64,000 nucleotides of DNA from Nereocystis luetkeana (GCA_031213475.1 JARUPZ010000012.1:10312727-10376726), one strand, 5' to 3'; shown: positions 30,242 through 41,400, numbered from the stretch's first letter. Made by a program: numbers and translations. The notes: generated from the sequence alone by a model not told the origin.

Positions 30242-31915
30242 ATGAGCCTCGAGGGTCCTTGCGCAGTCATCCGCGGCGGCATGCATGCCTTCCCATTCAA
30301 CGCTGGCAACGGCAGCCGCTCTGCTCCGAGAGACCAGCCTCAGAAACAGCAGCAGCATCAACAACACCAGTCTCCGATGCAGCACCACCGTTTCAGCGCT
30401 CCTGTGAGCAACTCCTGGGGGGCTCCTCCTGCTGCAGACGACCCCCTGCTGCTGCCCGAGGTGCTCCACTCTCCACGCCTGAGGAGCGTCTCTAGCCTGG
30501 TCTTGTCGTGTGACATCGATGATGGCTTGTCTCACTTGCCCATCTCGCGCGCGCGACGTCCGAGGGAGCAGCAACAGCAACAGCAGCAGCGGCAGCGGCA
30601 GCCGGCAGCCGAGGCTGCTGCTGCTGCCGCGTACGCGGGAATGAACGAAATCTTCAACGCCATGTCGCTGCCACCGCCCACAACCGGAAGCAACGAAAAA
30701 CTCATCCGGGAACAGTCTTTCCCGCCGCCCAATGGCTTTCCCCAGGGTGGCAGCCCGGGTCTCAGGCGCGACCAATCATTCCCGCCGCCGGTTCAACCAG
30801 GACTGTCTATTGATATTATTCAGGGGTCGGTGAGTGATTGGGCCGGCAGGCAAATGGGGCCGCCTGCCACTGTCAATGGCGGCGGCGGCCTCGCTGGTAT
30901 CGCTGGTATTGGCCTGGTGGGAGGCAGTGGCTTAGGTGGCGGTGGTGGTGGGGGCAGGGGTGGGAGGAGCGATGGAAGGGTCGGTGGGGGGGGCGTACGT
31001 AACTCGAGCGAATTCCACAACAACTTTGGCGGCGAGGCACTCCAAGTAGTGCAGCAGAGCAACAACAACAGCAGTAGTACTGAGCACGTCAAGTGGGAGC
31101 ACCTGGATAGCAGCGGGAGCAGCGGCGTCAGCCGCGTCGTTGGCGGCGGCAGAGGTGGGTGCAACAGCAGCAACAGCGGAGACGACGACGACTCCATGTT
31201 CCTGGACGCCCCCTCCCGCCCTCTCCAGCACACTCGCCGCCCAAGTTTCGACAAGCTGGCTGCCATGATCCCCGATATTCCAGTCCGTTGGCCCTCTCCG
31301 TCTTCGTCTCCCGCCGCAACGTCGGCGGTGGAACTTATCGACAGCAACCACCGCCCAAACTTCGACAAGCCCAAATCGGCACTTGTGACGCCGACTTTGG
31401 ATCCGGCTCAGCCGACGAGGGGGCGGCCGTGCAATCGGCCGGGCAGGCCTAGGAGGACGCTCGACGATGACCTCCTCCGCGGTGGGATCGGTGGCAGCGT
31501 CCGCCAGGGCAGGAAGCTGGGCGGCAAGCGTGGGGACGCGCCCCTGTCGTGCGGGCCGGCGAGCCAGGGCGGGGGACCCGTGGACCTCGCGAGGCAGGCG
31601 AGGAGGACCGCGAAAATCGAGCGATACATGTACAAACGCTCCCGCAGAAAGTTCGCAAACTCCACGCGCGACGCGTCTCCGTCCCGTTCGAGGCCGAAGG
31701 CGGCCAGGGTGCGCCCGAGGGAGAAGGGAAAATTCGTCAAGACGGTGCCGGACTTCATCCCCGTTACGGCTGTGGCGACCGATAATTTCGTGGAAATGGA
31801 CATGAACCACACGGCACCTTCTGGCGCAGGTGGGATGAGGGCGGCTGGGATCGGGCTTGGGAACGGGATGGGGATGAGGGTTGGGGGGGGGGGGGGGTCG
31901 CGGCGGAGCGGCTAA
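30242..31915 (+). CDS. CCT-motif-like protein, low-complexity, 557 aa
   Basis: Single uninterrupted ATG-to-stop frame of 557 codons. The N-terminal half is low-complexity: a His/Gln stretch (about 35-50), Gln/Arg run (about 105-118), Ala run, and a Gly-rich block (about 213-256). Two short motifs are repeated: REQSFPPP / RDQSFPPP (about 159 and 177) and RPSFDK / RPNFDK (about 333 and 373). Near the C-terminus, residues about 457-500 read AKIERYMYKRSRRKFA, then RPREKGKFVK, matching the ends of the CCT (CONSTANS/TOC1) motif. The middle is about three residues longer than usual and lacks the usual IRY core. CCT proteins of plants and algae are nuclear regulators of light, clock or flowering responses; a nuclear regulatory role here is inference. 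The frame ends after a Gly run encoded by a G tract. The 350-codon antisense frame is treated as a shadow. An upstream exon cannot be excluded. Confidence 0.75.
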   Translation: MSLEGPCAVIRGGMHAFPFNAGNGSRSAPRDQPQKQQQHQQHQSPMQHHRFSAPVSNSWGAPPAADDPLLLPEVLHSPRLRSVSSLVLSCDIDDGLSHLPISRARRPREQQQQQQQRQRQPAAEAAAAAAYAGMNEIFNAMSLPPPTTGSNEKLIREQSFPPPNGFPQGGSPGLRRDQSFPPPVQPGLSIDIIQGSVSDWAGRQMGPPATVNGGGGLAGIAGIGLVGGSGLGGGGGGGRGGRSDGRVGGGGVRNSSEFHNNFGGEALQVVQQSNNNSSSTEHVKWEHLDSSGSSGVSRVVGGGRGGCNSSNSGDDDDSMFLDAPSRPLQHTRRPSFDKLAAMIPDIPVRWPSPSSSPAATSAVELIDSNHRPNFDKPKSALVTPTLDPAQPTRGRPCNRPGRPRRTLDDDLLRGGIGGSVRQGRKLGGKRGDAPLSCGPASQGGGPVDLARQARRTAKIERYMYKRSRRKFANSTRDASPSRSRPKAARVRPREKGKFVKTVPDFIPVTAVATDNFVEMDMNHTAPSGAGGMRAAGIGLGNGMGMRVGGGGGSRRSG

Positions 31916-34156
31916 GCATGGCGAAGCTACTATTAATAAGCGCCCTATGGTAAGGCTGGGGCCTAGCTCGGAAGCGTGGCGCAACGCACGTCTCCAGTGC
32001 CCCGGTACCGGCGCTATTGTACCTCCTGTTCACGGCGCCGCCACTGATGGGGTGGATATGTTCTACTGTCCCCCTTGACCCATGTAAGCTTTATCCCTTA
32101 TTAGGGGAAATAACGAGACTACTCCTGTGACTGCTCCTCATTCTCGGGGAGTGGTTGCCTCGTTCGTCGTTCGTGATCATGCGGGGGTTGGGTTGAATGG
32201 GTGGGTGTTTTTTTGAGGGGGGGGGGGGGGGGGGGGGGGGCGTGTTTGGATTGCGGGGGGATATTATACATGTGCAATGGAAATCACGGTAACAAGAGAA
32301 GCGCGAGGATAGTAATAAAGCGTCGTGCGAGTTTCCGTGGCATTTTGAGTTGTGTGTTTGTGAGGTACCTACCCTGTGACAGTCCTTATTGGTACCAGGG
32401 GGAGCATTCGCTGACAGTTGGGAGGAAGAAATTGGGGGGGATGTGATCTATTGCCTGGAGCGCGCCGACGTATCGTTGCCTGTAAAGATCTTGTCGGTGG
32501 CAGCCCGGGCTCGTTGATGTGTATTATGAAGATGATGATGTGTGTGTGTTTTTATTTTATATTTTCGTAGTGTCACAAATGCACTGCAATACTACACTCG
32601 TGCTACCCTTGCTGTTGGACTCTTTTGCCTTTTACGTTTGATTTGATTTGTAGGTTTACATCTCCCATAAATGGTTTGTACTTGTACTGTAGTTGCTGTA
32701 CCTCGTTTTCGTCGTTTTCCCCCGTCTCCGTCTCGTCCTTCCCGTCTGCTGTGCTTGTTTTTTTTTGTCTTCTTGGTACGGGAGGGCAAGGGTAGTGAGT
32801 AGTGAGTGCATGCGCTCGCGGCGTCGAGCCTAATGATGTGTTCGGTGTGTGAGGCTGTTGTACTGCTTTTGCCGTTTCTGCTGTCATACCCGTACGCTCT
32901 CCTTTGAAAACTTTGGTCGACACGAGGCGAGGCAGATCTTTTGCGGCATCATCACATATTAGATAGATCGTCATGTATTTCATGACGAGTGTAGTTTTGA
33001 CTCCCGTTGTTTGTGCACAGAAAGTACGCACAGTAGTTATATCTACAGAGTACTAGGTATATATATACATGCTGGCTGTTGGCCCGCGGAACCTTGGGTC
33101 GGCAAGTTATCACCCAGCATCGTGTGTAACATAGCGGTCGTGGAGGCTCTCGAGCGAGTTTTTTGCGATTCCGGCCGATACGCCTGATTGATAGACGTAT
33201 CTAGCCACTCCTGGCTTGTCAATCCCCTTGAAGATTAAGCCTTGCTTGAATAGGGAAGAAGTCGTCGTATGTCCAAGGCCACTACTTCGTGGCGAATACG
33301 ATTCTGATTGATAAAATGAACCGGACGCTGCTACGCTGCGTTCGGAATATTATCTTGTAATAGAGGGGCACCCTTTTACCTCGCGTCAAGTCGATTGCAG
33401 CCTGGGCTGCTCCCTTTTTTTGTTTTTTCGCCCACGTGTGATTCATTAGAGCCTGGCGAGGATTCCTTTAATTGCAGACACCATCACCAATGTGGCTTTT
33501 TTTCTTCCATCTCTTTCTTGTGATTTTGTTTTTATTCTGATCATCGTGCTCGCGGCCGAGTCAGGCGCAGCCGATGCACAGCGCAGCAGGCGGCTTGATC
33601 CTTTTTCCTCGCCGCCTTGCGAAGTCGCCACCGCAGATCTCACTCTACGGTGTTTCATGTCTCCTTTTTGTTTTCCTTTCTTTTTTTTTTCGTGTTGTTC
33701 ATATTTCACCTTGTTGTTGTTGTTGTTGTTGTTGTTGTCTATTCGTCCCCATCGTACGTATCGGCACGACCGTTGGTACACGTATTGTGGTGCGTATCAT
33801 CATTGTACTTGAACTACAACCGCACTGCTGAACTTCTGAGTACGTGTGTGCGATTCTCGGTACAGTTTCCTGCCTGCTCGATTACTCTCCTGCCTGCTCC
33901 GGCGCACGGTCCGCGCCCTGTTCTGTTCTGAGTTCGATGCGTTGGTTGTCTGGCAACGCGCTGTCACGATCTCGCCTTCTTACCTCCCTGGTACCCGTTG
34001 ATACTGCCTGCGCTTACTGTAGAGACTGCCGGGTCCTCAGATAGATGTAGCTCGCTCTGGAAGTGCACGATTTGCCATGTGAAAATCTCATCACGCACAC
34101 GCATGAACTTCTTCGTGACTCTATTAAAATATGCTTGCATGCACGTGTTGTGTGCT
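31916..34156. other. 3' flank of CCT gene and intergenic; no gene supported
   Basis: Includes 24 G at 32217-32240 and a (TTG)n tract at about 33713-33738. The short frames around 32600-33030 and 33490-33830 have no recognisable features. Confidence 0.4.
32217..32240. repeat. Poly(G) tract, 24 nt
   Basis: Uninterrupted G run about 300 bp downstream of the CCT-motif gene. Confidence 0.95.
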
Positions 34157-34345
34157 CTTCACATTAAACCGTTATTGCCACCCGTCGACATCTAGTACGA
34201 CCGGTGTCCGTGCCGATTCATCACAGTTCTATTATTAATATTAATAATAGAGAGTTACAATTTCTTTGGTCACAAAACTACGCCACATAATACTGTTGTT
34301 ATACAGTGAACAGAGTAGACAATGCAATGCCATGTAGTCGTACTG
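34157..34345 (-). mobile_element. LINE III 3' end, 5'-truncated copy (with TATTAATA inserts)
   Basis: Starts at the shared 3' terminus (CTTCACATTAAACCGTT, plus-strand reading), then CCCGTCGACATC and GTCACAAAACTACGCCAC. Where other copies read CAATCCTAGAAGAG, this one has a TATTATTAATATTAATAATA palindrome. Confidence 0.75.
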
Positions 34346-34990
34346 GATACGACATACACATTATATGAAAATACTACATTCACTATTATTACTGTTAGAT
34401 TCACTCAGGGATGCAGGGCGGTTCATTGCAGCATTGCATATCGTCGTTCGTATTCATCATTGGCATGCCATGTCGTCGGTGTTTTTTTGTTTTTGTTTTA
34501 TTAACAGCTCGGAGTTGGATCGCCCCGATACCTGCTATTTTAACACCAGCAAGTACCTTTTGGCCTGTGGTAGCATTTATTCCGCCGGCGGGGCTCTTAC
34601 TTGCAGCAGACAGGACTTCTGCTGCACCCTGGTATGTATTAATATTAATAGTAGTACTTGCTCACTACTAATTAATAATATCATATTCATACCGGAGTTG
34701 ATCTACTGTACTTCTACCCTCTTTTGTTTGCTTGCTACCGCCGTATTCGTTCAGAATTTTCAATGCATCATCATGTCGCATGAATCATGTCCCATGTCAA
34801 AAGTGATGAACAGGAAGAGTAGATCATAACATTATTCCTAGTATCATACGCGATGGCACCCGGTAGTGCAGCACTCGTTTATGTCCTCTATAGATGTATT
34901 CAATCTGTTGTGTGTTCTTGATGTCACTATCGTATCATATGCTGGCAGTACGAGCAATATTCCTATAATACTATTAAATTAATACCCATA
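34346..34990. other. No gene seen
   Basis: Short frames only, with TATTAATATTAATA at about 34636. Confidence 0.4.
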
Positions 34991-34994
34991 CTAC

Positions 34995-35095
34995 TCCGCC
35001 TGTGTTCTTCCTTTCTACCCGCCGACATCCAGCACAACCAGTGTCCGTGGCAAGCTCGGGGGTAACAAAACTACTGCTACATTGTTCAAAGCAAG
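34995..35095 (-). mobile_element. LINE III 3' end fragment
   Basis: TGTGTTCTTCCTTTCTACCC, GACATCCAGCACAACCAGTG, then GGTAACAAAACTACTG; short and diverged. Confidence 0.65.
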
Positions 35096-36477
35096 TACAG
35101 CTACTACTGATGATGTACAACATTCTGCTGTTGTAGTCTCTAAACTTGGCGTGTCTATGCTGTGTGCATATTCGGCAGGGTGGCCCGACGTTTTGTACGT
35201 CTGTTTCTTTCAGTGGTAGGATAATATGTGATTCTGAGCACGGTTAGACATCACAGTGATGATGGGCGCGCACGGACATGCACAGCAGCAGCAGGTTATG
35301 CCACACCAACAACGAACGTGCGTCATCATTCTATCATTTCTCACCACAACCAACCAACGCACTCTCGGCTCTGGCTCTGTGTATGTTGTCATTTCTACAC
35401 CTTGCACCTCCAGCATCGACATCCAACACCGATATTTTCATGGATGCTTTAGTATATTGTTGTTCTCGCATTAACCTGTAACTCTCTGACGAAGAGGAGT
35501 GTATATACCAGGTACGTACCAGGCACCTGATACCGCTGACAGCTGGCAAGACCTCATTGCCGCTTGTGCCACATTGAGTACACAACATATCCAAGGGGGG
35601 GCGATCGTCTCCGTCTTGTTTTTTTCAATCGTCGGTGTATAGTGTTTACTGTGTCGTCGAAAGGCGGGCATCCAAATCCACAAGCATTACTTTTGACAGC
35701 TAGCTGCGTATTATGATGATGTCTGCCTTCTGCTGTGCCGTGGGCACTGCTGTATGTAACAACACCATGACCGGTCGCGCTCAACCCCGTCCAAAACAGA
35801 AAAATAAACTTGAGAACTGCAACCACGTCTTCAGGGGATAAATTACTTGGAATTAGTGCGGCAATTATTCCCGTTGTAGTACGTACGTAGCTCAGGAATT
35901 ATTTGCTTTACGTGCCACCAAGAGAGGTGCAGTAAAGTAGTTGGCACTACGAGTACAGCAGTCAGCAACTACTCTGTACACATATTATACACACCTACAC
36001 ACAGCAGGAGCAGTCTACATACATAGATTATTTCCGTTTCGCCGGGGAGAACAGAAGGGGAGTGCACACCGATGATGAGCAGGTCAGTCACTTATAATAC
36101 CCCACACCTTGCCGTCTATCGTCGAGGGTTTTATACATGAAACATGATGTGAACGCTGAACGAGGTTCACACGTCTCCAACCTGCGCCGATAAAAACAAC
36201 GGAGAAAACAGGCAAAGGGCGGAGAAGCGAAGAAGAAACAAACTGGAAAAAAAGGATTTCGAAGAAAAAGCGGTCAAACCATGCACGAATCACACCACGT
36301 GTTGTACGATGGAAAATGGAAACAGACGAGTACAACAAACAACGATAGTGTGGCCGCTGGCTTTCGTCCCAGGAGTGTTATCAGAGCTCTGAAGGAAGAG
36401 CTATTGCAAGAGCTGCAGCCCTAGCTCCAACCTAAGCCAGGGTGGTTCGTGAATTTCTGCCCCCGTTGGCGTCCATA
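35096..36477. other. Intergenic, upstream of the SpoU-like gene
   Basis: No other gene recognised. The last 100 bases before the ATG at 36478 have stops in frame, so translation probably starts there. Confidence 0.4.
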
Positions 36478-36630
36478 ATGGGTGCCGTTGCGTATCTGGT
36501 CGTGGCCAATCCGTCGAGCAAAAACAACCTAGGGACATTGATTCGGTGTGCTGCCGCCTTTGGAGTGGAGGAGGTTGTAGTCGTCGGCGCATCGAAGTGG
36601 AGTACGCACGGCGCACATGGCTCTCACAAG
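36478..36630 (+). CDS. SpoU/TrmH-family rRNA/tRNA 2'-O-methyltransferase-like gene, exon 1
   Basis: Exon 1 of a spliced gene, 51 codons from ATG (MGAVAYLVVANPSS) to GSHK. It holds the first SpoU motif: NNLGTLIRCAAAFGVEEVVV (residues 16-35), with the Asn and Arg (N16/N17, R23) conserved in TrmH-type knotted methyltransferases. Donor AAG|GTGATT at 36630/36631, phase 0. The frame runs on to 36735 but family similarity stops at the donor. The next residues of the family (HV.FR.F...A..FL) are found in exon 2 at 43882, 7.25 kb away. The closest family I can recall is the plant-type single-domain SpoU protein of tRNA/rRNA ribose methylation. The reaction would be SAM-dependent 2'-O-methylation, but later motifs are degenerate. 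No targeting signal is evident. Confidence 0.8.
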
Positions 36631-37404
36631 GTGATTCTACCCTACGACTTGTCCCTGTTTGCACGCTGCCCCTCCCCTCAGGAGGGACGCACGAAGGGAC
36701 GGGGCAGGCGCGTGGGTCCTTTGGCGAGCTTATGATCGTAAATATAAGGGCCTTTGCATGTCCCGTAATCTCCCTCGTATTCTGGTAAAAAAACGTTTTA
36801 CGGACAACATGAACCACCCCGTACTATTGCATGATTGATTGCGTCGTACATCGTACATCAGTATATACTGGTAGTTTTAAAGAGCCTTTCGAATTTGGTC
36901 TTCCTCCTTCGGCTCACTCGCGACTGGCGAGAAACGAGATCGCGTTGCTACCTTTGCTGACTGCTCACACTTGACCTTGAGCGAGCGGCCGGGATTGCGC
37001 GGGCGAGGGTACCGTTGCATGATAATCGCACCATGTGTATATAGACCGCAAGGCATCGTAATAGAATCCATACCAATCCATACGCGGCGTACATATGTCC
37101 GCTTTTAGAGGGAGTACTCGTATCACAGAGTTTAGCAAACACAGCCCTGGCTAAAATTCCGAATGGTTCGTCCCCAAAAACGTGGGCGGGTTATTGTGCA
37201 AACGTGCAAACCCAACGACCTCTAATTCACAACGACACAACCCACTCTACTTGTAACTTCTCATTTCGGAGGTGCTACAGCAGTAGCAGTAGTATTCATA
37301 GTAGTTCCAAAAAAACGTCGGTGGGCGTCTGTCACAAAAACAAGCCCCTTTCTGCTGTGTATACTGCTTATATTTCACGAGATTACTCTGTTAACTCTAT
37401 TCCA
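36631..37404. other. Start of intron 1 of the SpoU-like gene; no other gene
   Basis: Contains a decayed right half of MITE B at about 37152-37190 (GGTTCGTCCCCAAAAACGTG). Intron 1 spans 36631-43881. Confidence 0.6.
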
Positions 37405-38115
37405 AATTATTATTATTATGCTTGCCATCCGACAATGTGTAGTGTTGTTCTAATAAACGACTATTAATAACAGAAAGTGAAGAACTCTCCAGAACAAAAG
37501 CGCGGCAGTATCCCACGACAGATCAAAACTGATGTGACGCACATGAATACTACTACAACCAACATCCCTCCATCTCGTCCACCAAAAAACGACCACTACC
37601 CTCCTTAAGCCTTTTAGAACCGCGGTCCCGTTTGGGGACAAAACTACTTGAAATTTGACTGGTTTGTCCCCAGAACGGGACTGCGGTTCTAAAAGGGTTA
37701 AGCACCCCCGAAGAAGCATCTACCAAAAACCCGCTGTCCATCAAAATGGCTGGTTTATTACTGCTACACGCATGTGCAGAAGGTCGTGCGGTGTTGCTGG
37801 TTGGTCTACACTGCTATCGGTGGTGCCTAGGAGAGAGTCTCTGCCGTCTCGCTCTTCCTGCGGCTCTTTTACCTTATTCTCCTACACTTCCCCCCACACA
37901 CTACTACTACTTTAACTTCTCGTACCCCTGACCGTGCCACCTCCGACCGCAAGGGCCCAGTCCTCCCCCCCAAGCACTCCCGTAGAAGTATACACCAAAA
38001 ACCCGCTGTCCATCGAAATGGCTGGTTTATTACTGCTACGCGCATGTTTCAACGCGCAGAAGGTCGTGCGGTGTTGCTGGTCTACACTGCTATCGGTAGT
38101 ACCTACGAATGAGAG
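37405..38115. repeat. Dispersed repeat P, copy 2, carrying a family B MITE
   Basis: Same order of motifs as 18490-19200: TGCTTGCCATCCGACAATGT, GAAGAAGCATCTACCAAAAA, GGTCGTGCGGTGTTGCTGG twice, and CTACACTGCTATCGGT. A family B MITE sits at the TTAA after CTACCCTCC. Confidence 0.82.
37605..37701. mobile_element. MITE family B, copy 13 (intact, with paralogous empty site)
   Basis: TTAA on both sides. The paralogous site at 18674 reads CCCTCCTTAAGCACCCCC with one TTAA and no element, so insertion at TTAA with duplication is shown directly. Confidence 0.94.
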
Positions 38116-38409
38116 AGTCAAATCGTTTTCCCCAAAACGTAGGTGCGATACATCAGAATTCCTACTATTGATATTAATAGTAATACCTACAGCAACTACA
38201 GCAATGTGTAAGTACGCGATTACAGCAGTTTGGGCAGGTTTGTCGTGTACTCTCTCGAGACTTCGGGAGGCCTGTCTTGACGTCTTGACCATTCTTTGTA
38301 TGATTCAAAGACTATCCGACTCTAATTCAGGGTACGAGTAGTTATACCCTGAAGACGTGGGTGCAGGCCTAAAAACACGCGGAGTACCTGTACTCGCAAG
38401 ACTCGTAAC

Positions 38410-38895
38410 GACGTGTGTGTACATCAAACCGTTCGTTCTACCCGTCGACATCCAGCACACCCAGTGTCAGTGCCGATTTTTCAATCCTAGATCGAGATTC
38501 CAGGTAGCTGAAAGTTCTGTGGTCACCAAACTACGCCGCAGAGATACTACGGTACGTTGTTATATACCATGTATACGTATGTACCTGGTATGCGGTAAGC
38601 ACAGCAGTAGACAATGCGATGCTACTCGTAGGTCATCATACTATTAATACAGTAGGAACGACATACCCATTCTATGAAAGAGAGAAAACGAAAGAAAACA
38701 AACCGAAATAGAAACATAAAAAAAGAAGAAAAAATGTCGTGCCTCCCCGCAGGGGATGTGGCAGACGCTCAAAACGAACGATCTAAAGAAGAAATAAATA
38801 TAAACCACTACTGCTGCTGCTGTACTTATAAACAGAGTAGACGAAGAAAATAACAGTAGGCGAACCGAAGCACAAGCCCCCAGGTGGCGGCAGCA
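38410..38895 (-). mobile_element. LINE III 3' end, minus-strand copy
   Basis: Begins at the 3' terminus (ACATCAAACCGTTCGTTCTA) and continues through GTCACCAAACTACGCC, CACGACATAC and the polypurine trailer up to GTGGCGGCAGCAGTTT. TATTAATA (38642-38649) replaces TA where other copies read CATACTAGATACGAC. It meets the next copy tail to tail. Confidence 0.8.
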
Positions 38896-39366
38896 GTTTG
38901 GTCTGCCTGTTATCTTCCCTTTGTTATTTTTTTCCTTGCTTCTTTGTCTTGATCTCTTTACAATCAATGTTGTTTTTGTTATTTTCCTTTTTTTCCAGCT
39001 CGTCCTTTTTCAAGTGTTGGCCACCTCGCCTGCGGGGGGGCGTTCGACAGATTGTTCTTTCCAGTTTTTGCTTTCATTTTTTTCCTTCTCTTTCGATTTG
39101 TCTACTTTGTTTTTGTTTTCTCTTTGATTGTTTTCTTTCGTTTCTCTATTTCATAGAATGTGTATGTCGTGCCTGTCGTATCTGATATGGCATTGCATTG
39201 CCCACTGCAGTGCTTAATGCATACGTGGCAACGTAGTATCTCTGTGGCGTAGCTTTGTGACCACAGCACTTGTATCTCTTCTAGGATTGAAGAATCGGCA
39301 CGGACACTGGTTGTGCTGGATGTCGACGGGTAGAAAGAACGGTTTAATGTGAAGAACACACGCACA
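38896..39366 (+). mobile_element. LINE III 3' end, plus-strand copy
   Basis: GGTCTGCCTGTTATCTTCCC, polypyrimidine trailer, GTGTTGGCCACCTCGCCTGC, then TGGATGTCGACGGGTAGAAA and the terminus GTGAAGAACACACGCAC. Forms an inverted pair of about 480-bp arms with the preceding copy. Confidence 0.82.
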
Positions 39367-39400
39367 CTATTAATAGTCCGCCTGGTAATAGTCCGCCTCG

Positions 39401-39560
39401 TGTGTGTTCTTCACTTCACCGTTCTTTCTAGCCGTCGACATCCAGCACAACCAATGTCCGTGCCGATCCTTTAATCCTCCTATTAATAATGGAGATACAA
39501 AATTCATGTTGTCACAAAAATTGCGCGACAGAGATATCTGGTACTCCATACATATGCTAC
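39401..39560 (-). mobile_element. LINE III 3' end fragment, minus strand
   Basis: GTGTTCTTCACTTCACCGTT, GACATCCAGCACAACCAATG, with CCTATTAATAATGG where other copies have CCTAGAAG. Confidence 0.75.
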
Positions 39561-39591
39561 TATGAATACTGACAGGTGTACTTACCTCGGG

Positions 39592-40085
39592 CATAGTTGA
39601 CGAACGCAGGGCGGAGACGGCAGTCTGGGTAGCAAGGTACCAGGCGGATTAGCAGGGAGAACCTGGCTATACTACTCGTACCACAAACTGCTGCCGCCAC
39701 CTGGAAGGTGCTTTGGGCTTTGGTCTGCCTGTTATTTCCCCTTTGTTATTTTTCCTTTGTTATTTTTTTCCTTGGTTCTTGGTCTTACTCTGTTTACAAG
39801 CAGTGGTGTTTTTGTTTTGTTTTTTCTTCTTTCCAGCTCGTTCTTTTTCAAGTGTTGGCCACCTCGCCTGCGGGGGGGGGGCACGACAGATTGTTTCTCC
39901 TAGTTTCTGCTTCCATTTTATTTATTTTTCTCTTTTGATTTGTCTACTTTGTTTTTGTTTTCTCTTTGATTGTTTCTTTTCGTTTCACTATTTCATAGAT
40001 TGTGTATGTCGTGCGTGTCGTATCTAGTATGATGACATGGCTTTGCATTGCCCACTGCAGTGCATACTGCACACGTGTCATATTA
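39592..40085 (+). mobile_element. LINE III 3' part, plus-strand copy
   Basis: Starts CATAGTTGACGAACGCAGGG, then GGGTAGCAAGGTACCAGGCG, whose reading ARYQAD matches the LINE III C-terminus ARHQVD. The pyrimidine-rich trailer follows. It ends at TGCACACGTG without the terminal part. Confidence 0.78.
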
Positions 40086-40620
40086 CTTTTTTCTTTTCCT
40101 CTTCCTTTTCTGATTGATAAGCCGTACTGAAGGAGCCGTGTGGCGTGGTTGGAAGACGAACCTGCTCTGCTCGTTTCGTACTGTCTGACGCCAAGGGGCT
40201 GGGCATAGTTGACGAACGCAGGGCGGAGACGGCAGTCTGGGTAGCAAGGTACCAGGCGGATTAGCAGGGAGAACCTGGCGATACTACTCGTACCACAAGC
40301 TGCTGCCGCCACCTGGAAGGTGCTTTGGGCTTTGGTCTGCATGTTATTTCCCCTTTGTTATTTTTCCTTGTTACTTTTTTCCTTGGTTCTTTGTCTTACT
40401 CTGTTTACAAGCAGGTGTTTTTTCTTATTTATTTTTTTTCTTTCTTTTCTCCAGCTCGTTCTTTTTCAAGTGTTCTCCTAGATTTAGCTTTCATTTTTTT
40501 TCTTTTTCTCTCTCGATTTGTCTACTTTGTTTGTGTTTTCTCTTTGATTGTTTCTTTTCGTTTCACTATTTCATAGATTGCGTATGTCGTGCCTGTCGTA
40601 TCTAGTATGATGACATGGCT
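40086..40620 (+). mobile_element. LINE III 3' part, plus-strand tandem copy
   Basis: Starts CCTTTTCTGATTGATAAGCC and repeats the same segment order. It is cut where the LINE III ORF fragment starts at 40621. Confidence 0.78.
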
Positions 40621-41400
40621 TTGCATTGCGGAACACTTTGCCAAGCTTCGAACGGCTCACCACCAAGTCCTGTTGCGAGTCATTGGCTTCCAGCGCCGAC
40701 TTCGTACTGACCATGCCACCCTCTCGTACGCGAAGGCCCTCAAGATGACACGTTGCGAGAGCATCGAAACGACCATTCGCAAACGGCGGCTCTTCTTTGC
40801 GGGGGGCGTGGCACGGCAAAGCAAGGAGCGATTACCCAATCGGGTAATGCTCGGGACGATAGCTGGTGGGGAGAACCCGAGACCAGGCGGACAGTGTAAG
40901 ACTTGGCATAGATGCATAGTCGAAGACCTTAGGGAGTTCCGAGCCACCGAAGGGTCAACGGAAGTTGCCCCCTTGGTGTTTGGAGTTGAGACCGCGTTGT
41001 GGTCCACAGCAGCCAAAAAGGCGGGGAAGTGGTACCGGGGGATCCTTGAAGCAGCCGAACGGTTCATGGTGAGGTGGCACGAGGCTGAGGCTGAGATGAG
41101 TAGACAGCGCCGCGCATCCGCCGTGGATGGTGCCCAAAGGAACGGGGGGGGAGGGGGCAACAGGAGAAGTGGCATAAAGCCCGACCGAGTGAATGCGGAG
41201 AGGGGGGGGAACAGGAGGGGTAGAAGGGAAACGGCGGTAGACGAAAGTAGGAAGGAGATGGCAGACAGGGTAGCAAGGCACCAAGTCGACTAGGAAGTAG
41301 AATATGACCATACTACTAGTGCTACCAACTGGTGCAGCTGGCTCGAACGTGGTCTTCCCTTGTCTTCTCTTTTAGTTTTTTTTTTTTTTTTTTTTTTTTT
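40621..41400 (+). mobile_element. LINE III, C-terminal ORF2 fragment plus poly(T)
   Basis: An open frame of about 220 codons (about 40630-41293) contains HHQVLLRVIGFQRRLRTDH, TLSYAKALKMTRCESIETT, RKRRLFFAGGVARQ, EGSTEVAPLVFGVET and WYRGILEAAERFM, then an Arg/Gly-rich tail ending ARHQVD at a stop. This is the region downstream of the RT in many LINEs, where TLSYA..L..T.CESIE is typical. No RT catalytic motif remains. About 28 T follow at 41375-41401. It is not a host gene, although the frame is intact. Confidence 0.82.

Noticed and set aside
30932..31984. 350-codon minus-strand open frame opposite the CCT-motif gene
   Set aside because: It is a shadow of the biased codon use of the plus-strand gene. 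The plus frame holds the CCT-like motif and repeated motifs, the minus frame none.
38898..39185. Phe/Leu-rich membrane-like frames (also 39708, 40325, 41675)
   Set aside because: They are translations of the pyrimidine-rich 3' trailer of LINE III and recur in every copy.
40589..41293. Intact 234-codon frame as a host gene
   Set aside because: TLSYAKALK.TRCESIE and neighbouring blocks are typical of the region downstream of LINE reverse transcriptases, and a related fragment exists at 17608.
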